Positions 18,033 through 25,444 of a DNA stretch of 64,000 nucleotides are shown piece by piece. Source of the DNA: Arachnia propionica (GTDB lineage: Bacteria; Actinomycetota; Actinomycetes; Propionibacteriales; Propionibacteriaceae); the NCBI RefSeq assembly GCF_003932785.1, contig NZ_RQYT01000002.1, forward strand, positions 62,001 to 126,000. The letters run 5' to 3'. The notes below the pieces were generated by a model. That model was not told the origin of the DNA, did no database searches, and saw only the letters and a program-made list of their open reading frames with translations. The position numbers were made by a program, and so were the translations under genes. The number at the start of each line of letters is the position of its first letter. Position 1 is the stretch's first letter.

Positions 18033-18644
18033 TCAACGGTGTGATCCAGCGGCCCGTTCCGCCATTTCACGCAGTCGAGTGAGCCCTCGCAACACCTTGG
18101 CCCGGTTCCTCGCGAGGATCATCCAACGTGGCAGATGGTGCCCCAGTTCCTGGGCTGCGCCCGGTTCCTTCCGGGGGCGGTGGTGGGCCCCGATGAACTC
18201 CTCGAGGTAGGCGACGTGGGCGAGGTTGGCCGCCCACAGCGTGTGTCCGGCGCAGTCGGTGCGCAGATGATAGGGCAGACCTGTCAACTGGTCGTGGTCG
18301 ACGGCGGTCGGTTCGATCGCGGCGTACCAGGCCGTTCGGACGTACATCAGGGTCCCACAGCGACAGGTGGGGGAGTCGGGGGTGTGGTTCCGGTGCAGTG
18401 GCCGGACCTCCTCGAGGACTGTGCCGCAGTACTGGCAGCGGAACTCGATCCGGGTCTCCATCGCCGGGGTGCTGGGGCCGGGGCAACGCCGTCCCGGGCC
18501 CTGACAACGGCACCTCGGACTGGCCTCCCACACCCACGCGCATCCCGAGCATCGGGCCCGGCCATCGCGTACCCGGACCGCGGCACCGCAGCGGGGGCAG
18601 GACACGAGCACGTCATCCCTGGGAACGAACAACAACCTGGGCAT
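18033..18644 (-). CDS. Zinc-ribbon protein, tandem paralog 1
   Basis: This 203-aa protein of unknown function has several Cys clusters: CPRCG and CSGCAW in the first 35 residues, then CRCQG, CQYCG and CRCG. These suggest two or three zinc ribbons. The C-terminal half is the conserved block LRTDCAGHTLWAANLAHVAYLEEFIGAHHRPRKEPGA followed by LPRWMILARNRAKVL, as in TFIIB-type zinc-ribbon proteins of unknown role. A TATGAT box ends 6 nt before ATG 18644, so I prefer this leaderless start over longer frames. Its neighbour at 18712-19395 is a clear paralog. Confidence 0.75.
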   Translation of the reverse strand: MPRLLFVPRDDVLVSCPRCGAAVRVRDGRARCSGCAWVWEASPRCRCQGPGRRCPGPSTPAMETRIEFRCQYCGTVLEEVRPLHRNHTPDSPTCRCGTLMYVRTAWYAAIEPTAVDHDQLTGLPYHLRTDCAGHTLWAANLAHVAYLEEFIGAHHRPRKEPGAAQELGHHLPRWMILARNRAKVLRGLTRLREMAERAAGSHR

Positions 18645-18650
18645 GACACG

Positions 18651-18656
18651 ATCATA
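18651..18656 (-). promoter_or_regulatory. -10 box of zinc-ribbon paralog 1 (leaderless)
   Basis: TATGAT on the minus strand, one base from consensus, ends 6 nt before ATG 18644 and decides the start. Confidence 0.55.
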
Positions 18657-18711
18657 GGAGCGGGCGATGCCATCGGTTTCAGCCATGGGGTGCACCCGTC
18701 GGGACCTGGGT

Positions 18712-19395
18712 TCAGCGAACGCGGCAGCCGGTGCCGATGTCCTTTCTCGTCGTAACCGCCAGGGCCCGCGCCGCCAGCACGCGCAGGTGGGTCAGCGCCG
18801 CCAGCACCTCGGCTCGATTGCCTGCCCGGATCATCCAGCGGGGCAGGCTGTGGCCCAGATCGTGCGGGGCCCCGGGCTCCTTGCGGGGGCGCCGGGCCGC
18901 CCCGACGAACTCCTCAAGGTGCGAGAGGTGATCGAGGTTGGCGGCCCACAGGATGTGTCCGGCGCAACGGGTCCGCAGATGGAAGGGCAGGCCGGTGAGA
19001 CCGTCGTGATCCACAGGCACGTTGTGGGCGGCCTGGATCCGGTCACGGTTCAGCCCCCGGGGAGTCAACTGCATCCTGGCGCCGCAGGCGCACATGGGCG
19101 GGGTGGGGGAGTGATCGGGGCGAAGGGGGCGCACCTCCTCCCGCACGCTGCCGCACCGGGGGCAGTGCAACTCGAGGGTGTGGTCCCAGGCAGGGGCCGC
19201 TGGATCCGGGCAGCGCCACCCCTGACAACGACACCGTGGCCCGGGCGCGGGGGTCCAGGCACAGTGCAGGCAGGAGATGCGTCGCCCCACCACACGCTCG
19301 AAACCGTTGCCACACCGCGGACACGTCACGAGCGCGACGTCGGCGTTGATGAAGGTGGTGAAGTTGAGGAAGTTGTTGGGCCTGCTCCTCGACAT
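18712..19395 (-). CDS. Zinc-ribbon protein, tandem paralog 2
   Basis: This 227-aa paralog of the previous entry has the same order of Cys clusters (CPRCG, CLHCAW, CRCQG, CPRCG, CACG). The same C-terminal block is present (LRTRCAGHILWAANLDHLSHLEEFVG, LPRWMIRAGNRAEVL). By eye about half of the residues are the same. The function is unknown. It differs at the N-terminus (NFLNFTTFINADVALV) and has about 25 extra residues in total. A TAGCCT box ends 7 nt before the ATG. Each copy has its own promoter, so they can be expressed separately. Confidence 0.77.
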   Translation of the reverse strand: MSRSRPNNFLNFTTFINADVALVTCPRCGNGFERVVGRRISCLHCAWTPAPGPRCRCQGWRCPDPAAPAWDHTLELHCPRCGSVREEVRPLRPDHSPTPPMCACGARMQLTPRGLNRDRIQAAHNVPVDHDGLTGLPFHLRTRCAGHILWAANLDHLSHLEEFVGAARRPRKEPGAPHDLGHSLPRWMIRAGNRAEVLAALTHLRVLAARALAVTTRKDIGTGCRVR

Positions 19396-19402
19396 GGAGC
19401 CA

Positions 19403-19408
19403 AGGCTA
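19403..19408 (-). promoter_or_regulatory. -10 box of zinc-ribbon paralog 2 (leaderless)
   Basis: TAGCCT on the minus strand ends 7 nt before ATG 19395. No ribosome binding site is present. Confidence 0.4.
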
Positions 19409-19498
19409 CCCCGGAGGTGCGAGCACCTCCCCTGTGTCGGAAGGGACCCGGAGGGGACGAGCTGCAGGCGCCTTCCAGCGACCGGGTGGCGTGACCAC

Positions 19499-19504
19499 TA
19501 GACT
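19499..19504 (+). promoter_or_regulatory. -10 box of dxs (leaderless)
   Basis: TAGACT ends 7 nt before ATG 19512. The same hexamer is used before the DUF151 and yggS genes. Confidence 0.55.
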
Positions 19505-19511
19505 TGCCGCC

Positions 19512-21440
19512 ATGTCCCTGCTTGAGAAGATCCGTGACCCGCGCGCACTGCGATCCCTCTCAAGACAGCAGCTGGACGACCTCGCCGACGAGATCCGCCG
19601 TTTCCTCATCAACCGGGTCAGCCGCACCGGAGGACACCTCGGCCCCAACCTCGGGGTGGTGGAACTGACGATCGGCATCCATCGGGTGTTCAACTCGCCC
19701 CATGACCCCATCATCTTCGACACCGGCCACCAGTCCTACGTCCACAAGATCCTGACCGGACGGGCCGAGGGTTTCGCGGGACTCCGCCAGCGCGGGGGTC
19801 TCTCCGGCTACCCGGATCGTTCGGAGTCGGAACATGACTGGGTGGAGAACTCGCACGCCTCGACGGCCCTGTCGTGGGCCGAGGGGCTGGCCAAGGGATT
19901 CCGTCTCCGTGGCGAGGAACGCACCGTCGTCGTCGTGGTGGGCGACGGCGCCCTCACCGGTGGCATGGCCTGGGAGGCCCTCAACAACATCGCGGCCCAG
20001 CCCGATCTGAGGATCGTGATCGTCGTCAACGACAACGGACGGTCCTACACCCCGACGGTGGGGGGACTGGCGAATCACCTCGCCGGGCTCCGCACCGACC
20101 AGCGTTACGAACGAACCCTCAGCTTCATCAAACGTCGGCTCCATCGGATGCCGATCCTGGGACGTCCCGTCTACGACCTGCTGCACGGCTTCAAGACCGG
20201 GGTCAAGGATGTCCTGGCCCCGCAGGGCATGTTCTCCGACCTCGGCTTGAAGTACACGGGGCCGATCGACGGGCACGACATCCGCGCCGTCATCGGGCAC
20301 CTGGAACAGGCCCGGCACTTCGGGGGCCCGGTCCTCGTCCACGCCATCACCCGCAAGGGCAAGGGATTCAAGGCGGCGGAGGAACACGAGGAGGACCAGT
20401 TCCATGCCGTGGGACGCATCGACGAGGTGACCGGAGAGCCCGTCAGCGACGCGGTGCAGGCCACGTGGACGGACGCGTTCGCCGAGGCGATGGTGCGCAT
20501 CGGTGAACGGGACGAGAAGGTGGTCGCCATCACGGCGGCCATGCTCCACCCCGTCGGGTTGGCGCGCTTCGCCGCCGCGTTCCCTGAGCGGACCTTCGAT
20601 GTCGGGATCGCGGAGCAGCACGCGGTGGTGTCGGCCGCAGGGCTGGCGCGGGCCGGCCTGCATCCGGTCGTGGCGGTGTACGCCACCTTCCTCAACCGGG
20701 CCTTCGACCAGGTGCTCATGGATGTGGCCCTGCACGGGGAGGGCGTCACCTTCGCCCTGGACCGTGCCGGGGTGACGGGGACCGACGGACCCAGCCACAA
20801 CGGCATGTGGGACCTGTCGCTGCTGGGGCTGGTGCCGGGGATCGAGATCGCGGCCCCGCGCGACCAGGCGAGACTCGTGGCCGCCCTCGAACGCGCCGTC
20901 ACCGTCGACGACGCCCCCACCGTGGTCCGTTACTCGAAGGAGAAGCTTCCCGACGAGATCCCGGCGGTCCAGAGCCTCGGCGAAGGACGCGATCAGGTCG
21001 ACCTGCTCCGCATCGACCGTGGTGCGCGGGTGCTGATCGTCGGGCACGGCCAGTTCGCGGGTCTGGCGATGGAGGTCGCCTCCCGCCTCGCGGCGGAGGG
21101 TGTGACGAGCGATGTCGCGGATCCCCTGTGGTGTCTGCCGCTCGGGCGTCAGCTGCTGGAACTCGCCTCCCGCTACGACCTCGTCGTGACCCTGGAGGAC
21201 AACCTCCTGGTCGGTGGGCTGGGGGAGCGGATCCGTGGCCGACTTGCGGCCACCGCCCCCACCACGACGGTGCTGTGCTTCGGTATCGAGCAGCGGTTCC
21301 TCGGGCACGGATCCCGGGAGCAGGTCCTCGAGGAACTGGGACTCACGCCGAAGGATGTCACCCGGAAGGTTCTCGAGACCTCACTCGGGGCAGGGATCTG
21401 CGAGGCACCGCCGTCCGTCGCGCAGTTGCTCCCGGAGTAG
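19512..21440 (+). CDS. dxs: 1-deoxy-D-xylulose-5-phosphate synthase
   Basis: This enzyme condenses pyruvate and glyceraldehyde 3-phosphate with thiamine diphosphate, the first step of the MEP isoprenoid route. The 642-aa protein has the Dxs order. The catalytic His is in DTGHQSYVHK, and the ThDP/Mg motif is GDGALTGGMAWEALNNI through VVNDNGRSYTPTVGG. The pyrimidine domain follows with DVGIAEQHAV and DRAGVTGTDGPSHNG, then the transketolase C domain. Its products feed the polyprenols used by ppm and possibly the RetSat-like enzyme later in the window. The frame opens 78 nt earlier, but the -10 spacing and family length favour ATG 19512. Confidence 0.96.
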   Translation: MSLLEKIRDPRALRSLSRQQLDDLADEIRRFLINRVSRTGGHLGPNLGVVELTIGIHRVFNSPHDPIIFDTGHQSYVHKILTGRAEGFAGLRQRGGLSGYPDRSESEHDWVENSHASTALSWAEGLAKGFRLRGEERTVVVVVGDGALTGGMAWEALNNIAAQPDLRIVIVVNDNGRSYTPTVGGLANHLAGLRTDQRYERTLSFIKRRLHRMPILGRPVYDLLHGFKTGVKDVLAPQGMFSDLGLKYTGPIDGHDIRAVIGHLEQARHFGGPVLVHAITRKGKGFKAAEEHEEDQFHAVGRIDEVTGEPVSDAVQATWTDAFAEAMVRIGERDEKVVAITAAMLHPVGLARFAAAFPERTFDVGIAEQHAVVSAAGLARAGLHPVVAVYATFLNRAFDQVLMDVALHGEGVTFALDRAGVTGTDGPSHNGMWDLSLLGLVPGIEIAAPRDQARLVAALERAVTVDDAPTVVRYSKEKLPDEIPAVQSLGEGRDQVDLLRIDRGARVLIVGHGQFAGLAMEVASRLAAEGVTSDVADPLWCLPLGRQLLELASRYDLVVTLEDNLLVGGLGERIRGRLAATAPTTTVLCFGIEQRFLGHGSREQVLEELGLTPKDVTRKVLETSLGAGICEAPPSVAQLLPE

Positions 21441-21497
21441 CAGGTCGTCCGGGGACCGGCTCCGGTCAGCTGATCGGTGCATCGGAACCCTGGTGGC

Positions 21498-22709
21498 TCA
21501 CTCGGGCTGGAGCAGAGGCTGGATGACGGGGGCCAGCAGTTCCACCTGCCACGGCCGAGCACCCCACCGGTGAAGACCCTCAACGGCGGCGGTCCCCTCC
21601 CATTCGAAGAGGAAACCCTGCAGGACCGCCGGTGGTGCGAGGAGACTCGGCTGGACGCCCAAGGACTCGGCGAGGGCGTCCACCGCCTTGCGCACGGGCT
21701 TCCATCGTTGCCAGGCTTCCGGGAAGTTCCGCTCCCACGACCGCGGGTGGGGTACCCCGTCCCGGGTGGGTCGTGCGCTCGGGTACTTCTCGCTTCCCAT
21801 CCCGGCGACGGTGTCGAGGGCCCGCAGCCAGTTCGTCCGGTAGCGACTCGCCCCTCGATGCTGGAATCCCTCGATCGTCGCCATGACGGCCCGACCCGGT
21901 AGGGCGCCCGTGGCGGCCACCTTGGAGGCGAACTCCACGATCGCCTGGTCGTTCAGGATGCGCCCCGGGGGGCGATCCCGTTCCTGAGCGATGGCGTCCC
22001 GTTCCTCCCACAGTGCTCGCGCCACGGCCAGCTGCCGGGGTTTCCGCAGTGTCTGGACGCCGGAGAGGCGACGCCATGGCTCGGGCCTCGGCGTGGGCGT
22101 CGTGGTGAGCAGGTGGGCGAACTCCTGTTCCGCCCAGCCGTCCCGGCCCGCGGCCGCGAGTTCGGAGCGAAGCACCTCGGCGAGCTCCACGAGATGATCG
22201 ACGTCGAGCGCGGCGTAGACGAGCCAGGAATCGGGCAGCGGTCGTCTGGACCAGTCCGCCGCCGAGTGGGCCTTGCGCAGCCGGATGCCCAGCTTGGTCT
22301 CCAGGAGCGCCGCCAGGGAGACATGGGGCTCCCCGAGGAGCCGGGCGGCCAGCTCGGTGTCGAAGAGTCGCGGCGGACTGATGCCCACCTCGACCATGCA
22401 CGGCAGATCCTGCGGGGCCGCATGCACGAGCCACTCGGACCCACCCACCGCGGACACCAGGGCGTGGAGGTCGGCCCGATGACGATTCCCCTCCAGGGCG
22501 ACGGGATCGATGAGCCAGGTCCCGGCCCCTTCCCGCCGGATCTGGAACAGGTAGGCCTTGGGCCAGTAGCGATGCCCGTGCGCCCGCTCGGCGTCGAAGG
22601 CCACCGGGCCGGACCCCTCGGCGAGGCGGTCCAAACAGGTCCGGAACGCCTCCGGGCTCGTCACCACCGGGCGCAACGGTTCCCGGGGGGCGTCGAGATA
22701 GTCAGTCAT
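21498..22709 (-). CDS. rnd: Ribonuclease D-like 3'-5' exonuclease with HRDC domain
   Basis: This is a 403-aa DEDD-family exoribonuclease, probably for tRNA or other stable RNA 3' ends. The first acid pair is Asp39 and Glu41 in FDAERAHGHRYWPKAYLFQI. AAPQDLPCM and YAALDVDHL supply later acids. An HRDC domain covers about 205-285 (LRKPRQLAVARALWEERDAIAQERDRPPGRIL). It is the last gene of the CbiX-like/msrB/DUF3000/rnd operon and overlaps DUF3000 by 8 nt. The DUF3000-RNase D-dxs neighbourhood is shared with mycobacteria. Confidence 0.88.
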   Translation of the reverse strand: MTDYLDAPREPLRPVVTSPEAFRTCLDRLAEGSGPVAFDAERAHGHRYWPKAYLFQIRREGAGTWLIDPVALEGNRHRADLHALVSAVGGSEWLVHAAPQDLPCMVEVGISPPRLFDTELAARLLGEPHVSLAALLETKLGIRLRKAHSAADWSRRPLPDSWLVYAALDVDHLVELAEVLRSELAAAGRDGWAEQEFAHLLTTTPTPRPEPWRRLSGVQTLRKPRQLAVARALWEERDAIAQERDRPPGRILNDQAIVEFASKVAATGALPGRAVMATIEGFQHRGASRYRTNWLRALDTVAGMGSEKYPSARPTRDGVPHPRSWERNFPEAWQRWKPVRKAVDALAESLGVQPSLLAPPAVLQGFLFEWEGTAAVEGLHRWGARPWQVELLAPVIQPLLQPE

Positions 22710-23271
22710 GACGTCCGGGGAACTGGACGACCCCGTTCGGCAGCGGAGGTCGCCCAGAGATGCGGAGCAGCAGGTCCTGCCACGCACGAAGGTGCGGCAG
22801 GAAGCCGAACTTGGCGTCGAGGAACGGGGTCCAGGAGGCCCTGATCTCGGCCTCGGACTGGCGATTGGACAGCTGCCCGAAACCCTGCCCGAAGGACACG
22901 GTGACGGTGCCGGCGAGACTGTGGTGGCGTGCCCCTTGATCGGTCAGGGCATCCGTGAGCCAGGACCAGGCCACCTCGGGCAGGAGCGGGTCCGTCACGG
23001 ACTCCTTGTCGAGGTCGGATCGCACATAGGTCACGACGCGGAAGTCCCCCTCCCATGCCTCGTTGCCCGCGGGGTCGTGCAGCAGGATGAGGCGACCGGT
23101 CCCGATCGTCTCGGTGCCGTCGCTGAGGTCACCCGAGATCGCCACACCGTAAGGGGCGATGCGCTGGGGAGTGCCGATCTCCTGCACGGCCATTCCGGGG
23201 CGCCAGGTCATCGTGGACAACTCCGCGACGGCGCGACGGAAGGCGGGAGAGGCCAAGGTCGTGGAACTCAC
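22702..23271 (-). CDS. DUF3000 family protein
   Basis: This 189-aa soluble protein is of an actinobacterial family without known function. Conserved parts seen are FRRAVAELSTMTWRPGMAVQEIGTPQRIAPYG near the start, GRLILLHDPAGNEAWEGDFRVVTYVRSDLD in the middle and the end SWTPFLDAKFGFLPHLRAWQDLLLRISGRPPLP. The open frame runs far upstream inside msrB. The start is taken as GTG 23271, 10 nt after the msrB stop. There is no good ribosome binding site, so translation may depend on coupling. Confidence 0.8.
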   Translation of the reverse strand: MSSTTLASPAFRRAVAELSTMTWRPGMAVQEIGTPQRIAPYGVAISGDLSDGTETIGTGRLILLHDPAGNEAWEGDFRVVTYVRSDLDKESVTDPLLPEVAWSWLTDALTDQGARHHSLAGTVTVSFGQGFGQLSNRQSEAEIRASWTPFLDAKFGFLPHLRAWQDLLLRISGRPPLPNGVVQFPGRHD

Positions 23272-23281
23272 GAAGGAGAGC

Positions 23282-23722
23282 CTAGGCTTGAGCGGGGCCC
23301 TTCTCGTCGCGGCGCGCCGAGACCAGACGCAGGCAAACGGAGTTGATGCAGTACCGGTCATCCGTCGGCGTGTCGTATCCCTCACCGGAGAACACGTGTC
23401 CGAGGTGGGAATTGCAGGCGGCGCATCGGACCTCGACGCGCGGGCGGCCCGGCAGGCTCCGATCCTCGAGATAGCGGACACGATCCTCGGCCAACGGCTC
23501 GAAGAAACTCGGCCAGCCGCAGTGGGAGGCGAACTTGGCTTCGCTGCGGAAGAGTTCCGTGCCGCAGGCCCGGCACTCGTAGACACCCTCGGAGAACTCG
23601 TCGGTGTATTCCCCGGTGAACGGGGCCTCCGTGCCCGACTCCCGCAGAACGTGGTATTCAAGTGCGCTCAGGCGCTCCCGCCAAGTCGCGTCGGGTTGGT
23701 CGAGGGGGAATTCGGTTGTCAT
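23282..23722 (-). CDS. msrB: Peptide-methionine (R)-S-oxide reductase MsrB
   Basis: MsrB repairs methionine-R-sulfoxide in proteins. The 146-aa enzyme has the zinc site Cys50-x2-Cys53 and Cys100-x2-Cys103, the HCGWPSFFEP substrate block and catalytic Cys125 in RYCIN. The end reads SVCLRL instead of the usual SASLRF. That Cys130 is additional and could act as a resolving cysteine, which is speculation. GAGGAG precedes ATG 23722. One base separates it from the stop of the CbiX-like gene. Confidence 0.95.
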   Translation of the reverse strand: MTTEFPLDQPDATWRERLSALEYHVLRESGTEAPFTGEYTDEFSEGVYECRACGTELFRSEAKFASHCGWPSFFEPLAEDRVRYLEDRSLPGRPRVEVRCAACNSHLGHVFSGEGYDTPTDDRYCINSVCLRLVSARRDEKGPAQA

Positions 23723-23723
23723 C

Positions 23724-24482
23724 TCACTCCTCATGAGGGTCGACGTCAAGAAGCCGCATGGCGGCGAAGGCGTAGCGGGCCAGGATGAGTTCCGTGACGC
23801 GCGGGTCCTCCGTGATGGGGGAGGTCACCGCGAGTGCCCCCGCGCGTAACGCCGCCTGGTGGTGGGCGCGGAAGACGGGGCCCGAGGTGAGGAACATGGA
23901 ACCGACGGCGATGTGACGGCGTCCCTGGGAACGTAACGCCGCGATGGCCAGGGCGGTGGCGCGTCCCGTGACATCGTTCTGGGCCAGCTGGACGGGGAGT
24001 TTGTGGTGGGCCCCCCACTGGCGGGCACGCCGTGCAAGGAGGGAAGTACCCCGCACGTCGCCCCCGTCGGGGCAGGCCAGCACGAGGGAGTCCACCTCCA
24101 CGGCGTTGACCCGCTGCAGGGCTTCACGGAGCTTGGCATCGAGGACGTTGAGCAGTTCCACGGCGGGACCGATGGGTCGAGCGATGACGATGTTGAGCTC
24201 CGGATGCCGCGAGCCCACGACCTCCGCGGCCCGGCTCAGCACGGGGGAGTGGTCCGTGGCGGAGGTGAGATCCATCGGAACCATCGCGATCTCCGCCGCA
24301 CCAGTGGCGGCCAGCGCCTGCACGGCCTCCTGCACCGTCGGGGACTCGGTGTTGAGCAGTCCCAGCGCCACCTGGAGATCCGGGCGTTGGGTCTGGAGGC
24401 GTCGCGTCACGAGATTGAGGGAGGCGACCGCGGCGGGATCATCATCACCGCGTGCCACAAGGACGATTCCGGGAGCTGCCAT
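23724..24482 (-). CDS. CbiX-like (sirohydrochlorin chelatase family) protein, active-site His replaced
   Basis: This 252-aa protein has two chelatase-like repeats, as in CbiX/SirB proteins that insert Co or Fe into sirohydrochlorin. The usual N-terminal AHGSRDP is read here as VARGDDDPAA, so the metal-binding His is Arg11. The second repeat begins LVLACPDGGDVRGT, also without His. His residues occur at HHKLP and RAHHQAAL, but not at the usual site. No other cobalamin or siroheme gene is near. It may be a non-enzymatic descendant with another role. GGAAAGGGAG precedes the ATG. It heads the msrB/DUF3000/rnd operon. Confidence 0.72.
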   Translation of the reverse strand: MAAPGIVLVARGDDDPAAVASLNLVTRRLQTQRPDLQVALGLLNTESPTVQEAVQALAATGAAEIAMVPMDLTSATDHSPVLSRAAEVVGSRHPELNIVIARPIGPAVELLNVLDAKLREALQRVNAVEVDSLVLACPDGGDVRGTSLLARRARQWGAHHKLPVQLAQNDVTGRATALAIAALRSQGRRHIAVGSMFLTSGPVFRAHHQAALRAGALAVTSPITEDPRVTELILARYAFAAMRLLDVDPHEE

Positions 24483-24524
24483 GTCACTCCCTTTCCAACA
24501 GTCAACGAAGCGACCCAGTCACGG

Positions 24525-24596
24525 TGGGCGATGGCGGTTTCGAACCGCCGACCTCTTCGGTGTGAACGAAGCGCGCTACCACTGCGCCAATCGCCC
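24525..24596 (-). tRNA. tRNA-Val (CAC)
   Basis: A 72-nt cloverleaf folds completely: a 7-bp acceptor stem starting GGGCGAT, an anticodon stem CTTCG/CGAAG with loop TTCACAC (anticodon CAC, reading GTG), and a T-loop TTCGAAA. The discriminator is A and CCA is not encoded. It is closely similar to the Val-GAC gene 440 bp away on the other strand. Confidence 0.95.
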
Positions 24597-24608
24597 GTGC
24601 GAGGTCAC

Positions 24609-24637
24609 ACACTACCCGAGCGACGTGAGCCTGACAA
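24609..24637 (-). promoter_or_regulatory. Promoter of tRNA-Val (CAC)
   Basis: TTGTCA, 17-bp spacer, TAGTGT on the minus strand, with the predicted transcript start a few bases before the tRNA 5' end. This is one of the best two-box promoters in the window. Confidence 0.7.
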
Positions 24638-24787
24638 TTCGACGGCGGTCCGCGGTGGCGCCCGGGGAGAGCTGAGATGGCCCTGCCCACCAGCAGACGG
24701 GGGGGAGGGGCTGTCCCCTCCGGGACCGTGGCGCATGTTTCCTGGCCCCGTCCAGCGGGGATTGGGCAGGTGCGTGGAACCGTGGAT

Positions 24788-24817
24788 TTGTGCATCGTCG
24801 AAACAGTGCGCTAGAGT
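24788..24817 (+). promoter_or_regulatory. Promoter of tRNA Gly-Cys-Val cluster
   Basis: TTGTGC, 18-bp spacer, TAGAGT, with a start near 24824 and tRNA-Gly beginning at 24868. Between this and the minus-strand tRNA promoter (24638-24787) I see no gene or RNA. Confidence 0.6.
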
Positions 24818-24867
24818 CCTCCATGCGCCGAACGCGACAGGCCGACAGGCAGGTCGAGGAAGTGCAT

Positions 24868-24940
24868 GCGGACGTGGCTCAGTTGGTAGAGCATCACCTT
24901 GCCAAGGTGAGGGTCGCGAGTTCGAATCTCGTCGTCCGCT
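24868..24940 (+). tRNA. tRNA-Gly (GCC)
   Basis: A 73-nt cloverleaf with acceptor GCGGACG/CGTCCGC, anticodon stem TCACC/GGTGA and loop TTGCCAA, so anticodon GCC reading GGC/GGT. T-loop TTCGAAT. The discriminator is T and CCA is not encoded. First gene of a three-tRNA transcript. Confidence 0.96.
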
Positions 24941-24958
24941 CGGAGACAAACTCCACCC

Positions 24959-25029
24959 GGTGGAGTGGCCGAGAGGCGAGGCAACGGACTGCAAATCCGT
25001 GTACACGGGTTCAAATCCCGTCTCCACCT
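24959..25029 (+). tRNA. tRNA-Cys (GCA)
   Basis: A 71-nt cloverleaf with acceptor GGTGGAG/CTCCACC, anticodon stem ACGGA/TCCGT with loop CTGCAAA (anticodon GCA). It has the T (U73) discriminator that identifies tRNA-Cys. The variable loop is short (4 nt) and CCA is not encoded. Confidence 0.96.
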
Positions 25030-25030
25030 C

Positions 25031-25105
25031 GGGCGGTTGGCGCAGTGGTAGCGCGCTTCCTTGACACGGAAGAGGTCGCCAGTTCAAACCTGGCATCGCC
25101 CACCA
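25031..25105 (+). tRNA. tRNA-Val (GAC), CCA encoded
   Basis: A 72-nt body with acceptor GGGCGGT/ATCGCCC (one G-T pair), anticodon stem CTTCC/GGAAG and loop TTGACAC (anticodon GAC, reading GTC/GTT), followed by discriminator A at 25102 and an encoded CCA at 25103-25105. Only 1 nt separates it from tRNA-Cys. Confidence 0.96.
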
Positions 25106-25118
25106 ACACACCGGAATC

Positions 25119-25144
25119 GCCGGGCCTGAGGGCCCGGCTTTTTT
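25119..25144 (+). terminator. Rho-independent terminator of the tRNA cluster
   Basis: A perfect 8-bp stem GCCGGGCC/GGCCCGGC with a 4-nt loop is followed by six T. It is the clearest intrinsic terminator in the window and ends 7 nt before an upstream ATG of the acetyltransferase frame. Confidence 0.93.
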
Positions 25145-25146
25145 GG

Positions 25147-25152
25147 TTCAAT
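25147..25152 (+). promoter_or_regulatory. Putative -10 box of small acetyltransferase gene
   Basis: TTCAAT ends 7 nt before ATG 25160, directly after the tRNA terminator. It overlaps the alternative ATG at 25151, which argues for the later start. Confidence 0.35.
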
Positions 25153-25159
25153 GGCTCCC

Positions 25160-25444
25160 ATGAGTGACATCGAACTGATCAAGAACGACGAGGCCTCCCG
25201 CTACGAGTTGAAGCAGGACGGCCAGGTCGCGGCCTTCGTGGACTACGTCATCGACGGTGACGTCATCGACCTCAACCACACCGAGACGATCCCCGCCTTC
25301 CAGGGACAGGGACTGGGGGGCAAGGTCGTTGACTTCGCCCTGGCCGACATCCTGCCGACCGACAAGAAGGTGCGGCCGAGCTGCCCCTTCGTCGCCGACC
25401 GGGTGGCCGGGCGCGACGACTTCGCGGGACGCGTCGTCAAGTGA
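25160..25444 (+). CDS. Small GNAT-like N-acetyltransferase (YidJ/GCN5-related)
   Basis: This 94-aa protein belongs to the minimal GNAT-like group. It contains SRYELKQDGQVAAFVDYVIDGDVIDLNHTETIPAFQGQGLGGKVVDFAL, where QGQGLG is the acetyl-CoA pyrophosphate loop. CPFVADRVAGRDDF at the end is the usual C-terminal signature (CPFV). Substrate unknown. ATG 25151 is an alternative that adds three residues. The stop overlaps the next gene in GTGA, so the two form an operon. Confidence 0.85.
   Translation: MSDIELIKNDEASRYELKQDGQVAAFVDYVIDGDVIDLNHTETIPAFQGQGLGGKVVDFALADILPTDKKVRPSCPFVADRVAGRDDFAGRVVK

Noticed and set aside
24502-24795. 97-codon minus frame covering the tRNA-Val (CAC) gene
   Set aside because: It is read through the tRNA and its promoter; no homology or ribosome site.
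24597-24867. Possible attachment site or integrated element beside the tRNA genes
   Set aside because: No integrase, no repeated tRNA 3' end and no change in gene content were seen in the flanks.
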